NCBI GenBank assembly: GCA_028571685.1
Contig: CM053141.1
Location: forward strand, 134,258,833 to 134,322,832
DNA length: 64,000 bases
Source of the DNA: Heterohyrax brucei
Lineage: Eukaryota; Chordata; Mammalia; Hyracoidea; Procaviidae
Reading direction: 5' to 3'
How positions within the stretch are numbered: position 1 is the first letter of the stretch; each line of letters starts with the position of its first letter. The position numbers and the translations under genes were made by a program. Shown one piece after another: positions 56,471 through 64,000 of this stretch. The notes under the pieces were generated by a model, which was not told the DNA's origin, searched no databases, and saw only the letters and a program-made list of their open reading frames with translations.

Positions 56471-56975
56471 TGAAATAGACAGAATAATGGCCCACTCAAA
56501 GAAGCACTTTCTAATCCTTAGAACCAGTGGTAAGAACTGTGCTGACATTATTAAATGAGGGTCTTGAGATGTGGTGTTTGTCCTAGATTATTCATCTGGG
56601 CCCCACGCTAACCGTAACGATTTTTGTAAGAGGGAGGCGGGTGGATTGCAGTCAGAGAGGAGGCAGAGAAGGAGACATAGTGACTGTGGGGGGAAGAGAG
56701 GACTTTAAAATGCTACCCTTCTGGTTTTGAAGATCAAAGAAAAGGCCAGGAAGCAAGAAGTGTGGGCAGCCTCTAGTAAGGGAAACAGGCTGCGAAACGC
56801 GCTCTGCCCTCAGAGCCTCCAGAAGGAACCAGCCTTGCCGACACATTGACTCTAGCCCACTGAGAGTCGTTTTGGACTTCTGACCTCCCCAAGTGTAAAA
56901 TAATACATTAGTTCTGCTTTTAGAACATCAAGTTTGTGGTAATTTGTGAGAGCAGCAATAGAAAAACGAACCCAA
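56471..56975 (+). mobile_element. MLT1-type MaLR LTR
   Basis: acagaataatggcccactca, ctttctaatccttagaacca, gagggtcttgagatgtggtg, gcctctagtaagggaaacag, cagagcctccagaaggaacc, tggacttctgacctccccaa and aatttgtgagagcagcaata follow the MLT1 LTR from end to end. Confidence 0.75.
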
Positions 56976-57361
56976 CTGCCTAAGGACTCTGTTTTGGTGA
57001 GATGGAAAATAGGCAGATTGAGGTCAGCGTAACAATGTCACAAAGGCTATGTTTATGTGAGTTCATTATTATAAAGTGGTTTCAAATTTAAAAATTTAAG
57101 AGTATTGTTTCATTTTCTTCTTATGTTTTCATTCTTTAGTTTGCTTGCCTTCATGTTGGTTGGTTTCTGTTGTTTTGGTGTGTTCTGTTTATAGATTTGC
57201 TCCAAAAGCACCTAGAACAGTGGTGTAAAACAGGGGTGCAACAAATATTTGGAGAACGTGTTAAATAAATTCAGAAGTTTTATGTCATTTTAATTGTCCT
57301 TCCTTGGTAGATAATCTGTCTTTTAATTCTGGTTATTCTGAAGATTTGTTTTGCTACTTCT
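56976..57361. other. Unique stretch, no feature seen
   Basis: No repeat was recognised. Confidence 0.4.
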
Positions 57362-57512
57362 AAGAGCCCTGGTGGTACAGTGGTTAGGAATTCAGCCGCT
57401 AACCAAAAGACCAGTAGTTTGAATCTACCAGCCACTTCTTGGAAACACTATGGGGCAGTTCTACTGTGTCCTATAGGATTACTATGTGTTAAAGTTGACT
57501 GTAATGTTGTTT
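57362..57512 (+). mobile_element. AfroSINE
   Basis: aagagccctggtggtacagt, gctaaccaaaagaccagtag, cttggaaacactatggggca and ggattactatgtgttaaagt. Confidence 0.92.
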
Positions 57513-58199
57513 TTTTTTTTAATGCCAATTTGAAATGAACAAAAAACAATTCTCTACAAACAATTCAATGTTTGTAGTTCCCTAAAACAAGCATTTATGG
57601 CCTTGAGCTTGCAAGCAGTCCTTGGAAATATTAAAAGAAACTTCAGATTATTACAGGACAATTCCTCGGTTTTCTCAGTAAACTGAAATTGAGTAAATTC
57701 CATTTTATATTCTTTCCTGTTAATAGAAGTGAAGACAAACGGCTAACCTAGTACTCTGCATTCCTGAAAGCTCTATTGAAGCTGTCTTTTCAGTCTCTCG
57801 AAATACTTCATGAGGTATTCATGAGACACGCGTCCCCGAGTTTATGGCATAATTGTAACAGCATCTATTAAAAATATTCAAGGCTTATGATAATTTGGTT
57901 CCATACACCCTTTCTATTCTCTATTTACGGAACTTGTATGTATGTTGGGTGTGTGCTTCTTGTCTGAGTGGTTTTTAAGCTCTTTCATCCTTTCCATCTC
58001 TTTGTTCTTTCTGTGCTATCATCTAGGTATTCCCCAAACCTGTCTCCAACTTCGCTAAATCTTCTCTAGCAGCGGTTAATCTGCTTTTAATGCAGCCACT
58101 GATCTGTTAAATTTGTGTTTCCATTTTTATTTCTATAAGTTGTTATTTGGTTCTGCTTAAAATCCTTCCGTTCTTTTTATTATGTCAGTTATATGATTA
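57513..58199. other. Unique AT-rich stretch
   Basis: No interspersed repeat was recognised. Confidence 0.4.
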
Positions 58200-58303
58200 G
58201 ATTGTAAGGATGGTGCAGGACTGAGCAGTGTTTCTTTCTTTTGCATGTAGAGTCGCTGTGAGTGGGTACTGACTTCAGTGGCATTAACAGGAAGGACAAC
58301 AGT
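58200..58303 (+). mobile_element. RTE 3' terminal fragment
   Basis: aggatggtgcaggactgagc, agtgtttctttcttttgcat, agagtcgctgtgagtgggta and cttcagtggcattaacagga are the last 100 bases of RTE with a damaged tail. Confidence 0.65.
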
Positions 58304-59411
58304 GTATCATATTTTCTGCTATTTCCCTTATCTCTTAAACCAATTAAAAAGCCTACCTATTTTAGAGGTTTTTTTTTTAAAAAAACATGATTGAGTTATA
58401 ATTAGCTATTTGTTACGTTTGCTGACTCTCACTTTTTTGTTGTTGTGGATTATTTCCTCATTGCTTTTTAGTTTTTTATGTGGGAATTTATCACTTGTAG
58501 GTGTTTTTGCTTTTTTTTTTTTTTTTTTAAGGGAGTCATATGTACTCTGGGTAATAGGTCTATTCTTATTAAGAAATTTGCTTCTGCTGAGTGTTCCTAG
58601 AAGTTCATAGGTCCAAGCTCAGCTTTTACACTAAAATCTGTGACTGAGATTCCCACAGCCTATGATGGTGTAATTTCAGACTGAACATTTCCATGTAACT
58701 TAGGCCTCCTATTTTTACTGGAAGGCATTTGAGCTTCCTTACTGATTCCATTTGTCCTTAGCAAGAGTTTGTTTTTTTGTGTGTTTGCTTTTGTTAATAA
58801 CAAGACAGTCCTTTTAGAAGCACTAGCTTTTAATAAGATTCCTAACCACTGTTTGCAATTCATACAGACCCATTTATGAGATTTGAAAGCTTATCCTAAT
58901 AGTTAAAAACCTCTAGCTAGATACAGTATCTTTCCGGGTCACCATGATACCAGCTTAATTAAGGTCACCCAGCTAGTATTGTTTGGCATGTAAGGAAATT
59001 CCCATATGAAGTAGGAAATGGAAGTAGCATGCCCCTTAATCAGTGTTACTACCAGATTTCGGTTTTCAGGATTCTCTGATTAGAATTATTTATTGATCTT
59101 ACATTAAATTGTTGAAACCAGTAAATTAGACAACAATGAATAATGTATTTTAAATGTGAACTTTTGATTCAAATCAAAGGATGCATAGAAAATGACTCAT
59201 TTATCTTGTGCCTGGGTGAAAGGGTCTTTCTTAGCACCTTAAGCTCATTAGTCAACTGCACAGACCCTGTGACTATGAAGAAAACTCAAGTGTGTGCAAA
59301 GATCTAACATTTAGCTTTAATCTTTCTATAGGACTGAGAGAAGAATCACTTCACTCAAAGTACTAAAGCTGGTTTGTTTCCCTGTCCCAATTTCATGTAT
59401 ATTTTTTTTAA
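58304..59411. other. Unique AT-rich stretch with T-run
   Basis: A run of about 18 T lies at 58,511-58,529. No repeat family was recognised otherwise. Confidence 0.4.
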
Positions 59412-59566
59412 AAAAACCACAGCTGTGGAGTCGATTCTGACTCATAGTGATCCTATAGGACAGAATAGAACTGCTCCATGGAGTTCCCAAAGAAAGCCTG
59501 CTAGACATGAACTGCCAACCTTTTGGTTAGCAGTCATAGCACTTAACCACTGCACCCCCAGGTTAC
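59412..59566 (-). mobile_element. AfroSINE
   Basis: The + strand reads cagctgtggagtcgattctg, actcatagtgatcctatagg, acagaatagaactgctccat and accttttggttagcagtcat. Confidence 0.92.
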
Positions 59567-59639
59567 AGCACCTTCCTTTGACATTTTTTGCAGCTTATAC
59601 ACTCACCAAAGTTCTGAGTAACATACACAAAGCTAAGTA

Positions 59640-60690
59640 ATTTAAAAATTATTATTAAGGAATTATTACACCAAAAAACAAGACACTCATTTTTTAAAAA
59701 ATAATGAGCAAAGGATTTGAAAGACATTTCAAAAAGACTGTATACAAATGGCCAATAGACACATAAAAAACATATTAAAAATTCATTAGTTATTAGATAA
59801 ATGTAAATAAAAACAACAAGGAAATACCATCTCACACCTAATAGGCAGGCTGTTATCAGAAAAATGGAAAATAACAAGTGTTGACAAGGATATGGAGAAA
59901 CTGGAAAAATGATCCATTGTTAGTGGGAGTATAAAATGGTGCAGTCACTATGGAAAACAGTTTGGCAGCTCCTTGAAAAATTAAATATAGAATTGCTGCA
60001 CAACCTATCAGTTCTACTCCTAGGTGTATGCCCAAAGAATTGAAAGTGGAGACTCAAGCAGATATTTGCACACAAATATTCTTGTAGCATTACTCGCAAT
60101 AACCAAAAGGTGGAAAGAATCCAAGTGGCCATCAACTGATGAATGGATAAACAGAATGTGGTATATTCACACAATGGAATATCATTCAGCCACAAAGAGA
60201 AGTTCTGATACATGCTACGATATGGCTGCTCCTTGAAAATATGGTGAGCAAGTTACGTCAGAGACATAAAGATCCCATTTATATGCCATACCTATTTAAA
60301 CAAAAAACATTGCTGTTGAGTTGATTCCTACTCAGAGCAGCCATATAGACAGAGTAGAGCTGCCCCACAGAGTTTCCAAGGAGCTCCCGGTGGATTCAAA
60401 CTGCTGACCTCATGGTTAGCAGCAGTAGCACTTAACCACTAAGCCACCAGGGTTTCTATAGCTCTAATAGGAAGTGTGTAAAGACAAAAATTTATCAGTG
60501 GTTACTGGGGGAAGGATGGAGGAGCAAATGGAGAGTTTTTAGTTGATGAGTACTCAGTTTTTGTTTAAGGTAATAAAAAATATTTGGAAATGGTGACAGT
60601 AGCACAACTTGATGGATCTAATTAATGTCACTGAATTGTGCACTTTAAAATGATGAAAATGGCAGATGTTTTGTGTATTTATTATAATAA
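59640..60690 (+). mobile_element. L1 LINE 3' end, interrupted by a SINE
   Basis: Sense strand: gccaatagacacataaaaaa, ataccatctcacacctaata, gatatggagaaactggaaaa, gtgggagtataaaatggtgc, gtatattcacacaatggaat and atcattcagccacaaagaga, the canonical end of L1 ORF2 and 3' UTR. It continues past the SINE (ttatcagtggttactggggg, tgatggatctaattaatgtc, ttaaaatgatgaaaatggca) to an A-rich end near 60,690. ORF2 codons are not open. Confidence 0.88.
60297..60458 (-). mobile_element. AfroSINE inserted in L1
   Basis: The + strand reads attgctgttgagttgattcc, gacagagtagagctgcccca, gagtttccaaggagctcccg and actaagccaccagggtttct. L1 sequence continues on both sides. Confidence 0.93.
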
Positions 60691-61869
60691 TTTTTTAAAA
60701 ATACATTATTAAATGATTGTGACATTCTGGATTCATGACTTTTAAAGTCAAAATTATTTTCTTTATTCTCTTATTCTTCCTTCTTTTATTCTTCCCTTCT
60801 GTTTACACTGAATTCATGAACCTGATATCTCAGTCTAAATAAACAATTGGTAGTTAGTTACACTGAGAAAAAAGAAATCATTGGAAATCCCTCTCAGTAA
60901 TCATTTGACATAACTTTCCTTAGTGTACATAGGATTAGTATTTTGTAATGAGAATTTTCTTATGAAAAGTTATTATTTTACCATGTATTTCTACATGAGC
61001 TGTTCTCAGAAAATGAGAAGAAAAAAAATCATCATTGAATGGTGTCTTGACAACTCAGCTGTCATATTTTCACACAAATAATGAGAGTCATCTACACTGG
61101 TTTGTGAACCAAGCTCTCCCTCCATGAGATATTTTTGTAAGTGCACTATGTTAATTTTTTATAGCAACATGCAAAAAAATTGGCATAGTAGTTCTTATGA
61201 AAACATCTAACGGGAGGAGGGCACAGTTGGTAATAAACATGTAAGATGTGTTTTATTTGTGCAAGGCTACAGCGTTTGTTTCAAAAAGCAACAGTTTAGT
61301 AAAATAGTAATACCAGAAACTGAATTCATTTGCTTTCACTTTTCTTAGCTGCATGTAAGTACCCCTACTGTAATTATAACAGAGAAGTCATTCCTAAGGA
61401 ATTACTAACCTCCAAATGATATGAGACAATTATTCCCAAGAGACTCAAACAAATTTGTAAGATAAATACAGTTGAAATTTCAGACATCAATCTCTTTTTT
61501 ACCATAGCCTGGGAATAAGGGAGCTATGAAATATAATTTTACCCCCAGGTCCAACAAGTGACTGCATGAAAATGATTTCCCGCCTGCCAAAAAATAAAAT
61601 AAAAATAAAGAAGGAAAAGAAAAACCCAAAACTTTATTTTGGTACATAGCCTAATACTTGCACAGGGTGTTGTTCTGTTTAAATAGTAAAAATTCCCTGA
61701 AGAAGAAAAATTATTTTCTTCCAAACAGAGTTTTAAAAATAAACTTAGCATGTATTTTAGAAACCCTTTTCTCTATGCTAGTCAACCCTTCATACTTAAT
61801 ATTCAGTCAGCTCAATTTGTAAACAATAGACTCAGCAACCCTGTGTACTACAGAAGAAAACACTCCCCG
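60691..61869. other. Unique AT-rich stretch, no feature seen
   Basis: No repeat family or coding segment was recognised. Confidence 0.4.
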
Positions 61870-62640
61870 GCATGCATCATCCTTGCATCCCTTATTCTGC
61901 TTGAGCTCATTGCTGCATCCACTGCGTCGTTCCATCTCTTTGGTGGTCTGTCTCTTTTTCGCCGAACCTCTACTTTACCAAGCATGATGTCCTTCTTCAG
62001 GGACTGATCCCTCCTGGCAATGATGTCCAAAGTACGTTAGGTATAGTCTCACCATACTTGCTTCTGAGAAGTACTCTGGTTATACTTCTTTCAAGACAGA
62101 TTTGTTCATTCCTCTGGAAGTTCATGGTATATCTAATATTGTTCCCCAACACCGCATTCAAAGACATCAGTTCTTCTTTCTTCCTTATTCACTGTCCAGC
62201 TTTTGCAGGCATATGAGGCGATTGAATACACTGTAGTCTGGGTCAGGTACTCCTTGCTCTTTAAGGTGTCATCCTAGCTTTCAAATGCTTTAAAAATGCC
62301 TTTTGCAGCACATTTGCTCAAAGCAATGTGTCTTTTGATTTCTTGACTGCTGCTTCTACGGGTCTTGATTGTGGATTCAAGGAAAATGAAATCTTTAACA
62401 ACTTCCATCTTTTCTCCATTTATCACAATGGTGCTTATTGGTCCAGTTGTAAAGAATTTTGTTTCCTTTTTGAAGTGTAATCCACACTGAAGGCTGTGGT
62501 CTCTGATCTTCATCAGTAAGTGCTTCAATTCCTCTTCACTTTCAGTGTGTAAAGTTGCTGTATTATCTGCACAGTGCAGGTTATTAATGAGTCTTCCTCC
62601 AGTCTTGATGCCCATTCTTCTTCATGGGGTCCAGCTTTTA
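61870..62640 (-). mobile_element. RTE (BovB-like) LINE fragment without 3' tail
   Basis: The - frame at 62,274-62,615 covers the RT palm C-terminal part and thumb (GIKTGGRLINNLHCADNTAT, SEEELKHLLMKIRDHSLQCG, then EVVKDFIFLESTI). The catalytic motif is CADN in place of YADD, so the enzyme is inactive. It then shows KKDIMLGKVEVRRKRDRPPK in another frame (about 61,990). The element stops near 61,870, before the usual tail, so the 3' end has been lost. It is more diverged than the copies at 16 and 19 kb. Confidence 0.85.
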
Positions 62641-62739
62641 AAGCAGATGAAGATAAAAATAAACCAACTTATAATGAAAATGAAGAATGATAATTATAGA
62701 AGTGTTACAAAATTTCATGTATTTAAATATTCAGCAAAT

Positions 62740-63060
62740 ATACCTTAAATGCAAATAAGAAAAAATTTTAACTAGGCAAGCTGTTTTAAGTTCATATGGA
62801 AAAGTGGACAAGAAAGTATAGACAGAAAAATTCTCAAAACAGAGAGTAACAAAAGGAATTAGCCCAACAAGTTTGGTGTCTTCGAATAAAGTCAACATGC
62901 GCAGGCAGATTTCTTCCTGATGGAAGAAAATAGAATATTGAGAGGTAGACTCGAATGTGTAAGTGAATAACCATAATGAATAATAACTTAGTATATGACA
63001 AAAGTGCATCTCAAATTAGTGGGAAAATAACACTAGACTGTTATATAGTTTATTATGTGC
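62740..63060 (+). mobile_element. L1 ORF2 fragment, old
   Basis: Sense strand: taagttcatatggaaaagtg, gacagaaaaattctcaaaac, aagtatatgaca-type stretch ttagtatatgacaaaagtgc and atctcaaattagtgggaaaa correspond to the ORF2 region just after RT. Frames are broken. Confidence 0.55.
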
Positions 63061-63064
63061 CTAG

Positions 63065-63457
63065 AAGTGTTCTTTGTTGTCTTCTTCTTGTGTGCCTTTG
63101 CATTAATTCTGGCTCATAGTGACCCCTGGAAACTTTGGTGTCGTAGTGGTTAAGTGCTGCCTTTGCTAACCCAAAGGCTGGTGGTTCAAATCCCTCAGAT
63201 GCTCCTTGGAGACTCTATGGGGCAGTTCTACTCTGACCTATAGGGTAGCTATGAGTTGGAATTGACTCCACAAGGATGGTTTTTGGGGGGCAGGTGGTTT
63301 GTGAGACTACAACTGCCATATAGAGTTTTCTTGGCTGTAATCTTTACAGAAGCAGATTACCAGCTCTTTCTCCAGGAGAGCAGCTGAGTGGGTTTGAACT
63401 GACAACTTTTTGGTTGGCAGACAAGTGCTTAACCATTTGCATCACCAAGGCTCTTTG
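63065..63457 (-). mobile_element. AfroSINE, long form, split by a nested AfroSINE
   Basis: The tail side ctggctcatagtgacccc ends near 63,124. The rest resumes at about 63,292 with ctacaactgccatatagagt, gtaatctttacagaagcaga and gcttaaccatttgcatcacc. Confidence 0.82.
63124..63291 (+). mobile_element. AfroSINE nested in an older AfroSINE
   Basis: tggaaactttggtgtcgtag, gtggttaagtgctgcctttg, tccttggagactctatgggg, gctatgagttggaattgact. Opposite strand to its host. Confidence 0.9.
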
Positions 63458-63827
63458 AGCACTTTGCACGTATCAGAGTGTTTCATCCTCTCCAATACCC
63501 TCTGCAGAAAGTAATATTGTTAGCCCCAGTTTAGAGAAGAAGAACTTGAGCCTAATAAGTGGGTAGAGCTTGGATTCATACTCAGGCTACATATCCTGTA
63601 TTTAAACCTCTCGAACTCATCAAACTGTTACATAAAAATATTCAGTAAGGAATTATGGGTAAGTAAAAAAAAAAAAAAGTCAGGTTATATGTAAGAGGAT
63701 GATCTCAAATTGCATCTATCTAGTTATATTAATTGCATACTTAAATATAAGAAAATGACTCGAAGGGAATGCACTAACAATATGTGGGAATTGTAGGTAA
63801 GTCTGATTTTTTAATTTGTAATTTGGC
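63458..63827. other. Unique stretch with an A-run
   Basis: A run of about 14 A lies at 63,666. A weak MIR-like piece may lie at 63,470-63,600 (agccccagtttagagaagaa, then gcttggattcatactcaggc). Confidence 0.4.
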
Positions 63828-63943
63828 ATGTTGTTGTTAGGTTCTGACCATAGTGACCCTATAGGAAAGAGTGGAACTGACTCAGGATTTCCAAGGAGCA
63901 GCGGGTAGATTTGAGCCTTTAGCTGCTATGCTACCAGGCCTCT
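63828..63943 (-). mobile_element. AfroSINE or RTE-tailed SINE, internally deleted
   Basis: The + strand reads tgttgttgttaggttctgac, catagtgaccctataggaaa, gatttccaaggagcagcggg and gctatgctaccaggcctct. Its tail is tgttgttgtt, the (CAA)n form typical of RTE rather than the usual AfroSINE tail. Confidence 0.78.
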
Positions 63944-64000
63944 GTCAATTTTCTATAATGACACTGCTTTTATCTCAGGTGTCCTAGATGGTTTGCTGTA

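Noticed and set aside
1..64000. Prokaryotic operons, CRISPR, phage or defence systems
   Set aside because: Codon-sparse, repeat-dense sequence with SINEs, LINEs and LTRs is mammalian; no spaced direct repeats of CRISPR type and no ribosome-binding-site-led gene runs were seen.

Overview
This 64 kb window is ordinary-looking nuclear DNA of a placental mammal, and the repeats point to Afrotheria, most likely a paenungulate such as an elephant. The strongest sign is about 40 copies of tRNA-headed AfroSINEs. They occur with RTE (BovB-like) LINEs that share the SINE 3' tail, with L1 copies carrying an AT-rich 3' UTR of elephant type, and with a 450-480 bp MaLR-like LTR family. Older pan-mammalian repeats (MIR, L2, L3/CR1, MLT1) form the background. 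The species call rests on remembered repeat families, not on a search.

I see no complete protein-coding gene, rRNA, functional tRNA or CRISPR array, and no prokaryotic system. Most long open frames fall inside repeats. Two stretches look coding-like outside known repeats: a possible 3'-terminal exon on the + strand (13,764-13,907), and a frameshifted coding-like segment on the - strand (37,663-38,190) split by a SINE insertion. I could not name either.

Layout: 1-3.2 kb is SINE-rich, with a SINE nested in a SINE. 3.2-7.6 kb is an L1 with an inverted G-rich 5' part and a SINE inside its 3' UTR. 7.7-13.6 kb is mostly non-repetitive, with L2 copies and one complete LTR. 16.2-17.98 kb is a + strand RTE with a perfect target-site duplication. 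18.3-18.8 kb is a MIR hit twice by SINE pieces. 19.3-21.1 kb is a - strand RTE with a second, + strand RTE inserted in it. 21.6-26.6 kb is mixed L1, MLT1, MIR and SINE. 26.6-36.3 kb is poor in young repeats. 36.3-46.8 kb holds L1 fragments, the coding-like segment, an LTR split by a SINE, a tRNA-Gly-headed SINE and L2. 48.5-57 kb is rich in LTRs. 58-64 kb carries L1 and RTE fragments and another SINE nested in a SINE.

The elements interact mainly as a record of retrotransposition. RTE probably supplied the machinery for AfroSINEs, and nested insertions with recognisable target duplications give a relative age order (MIR, L2 and MLT1 oldest, then L1 and RTE, then AfroSINEs). Element ends are estimates to within roughly 5-20 bases unless a target duplication is quoted.
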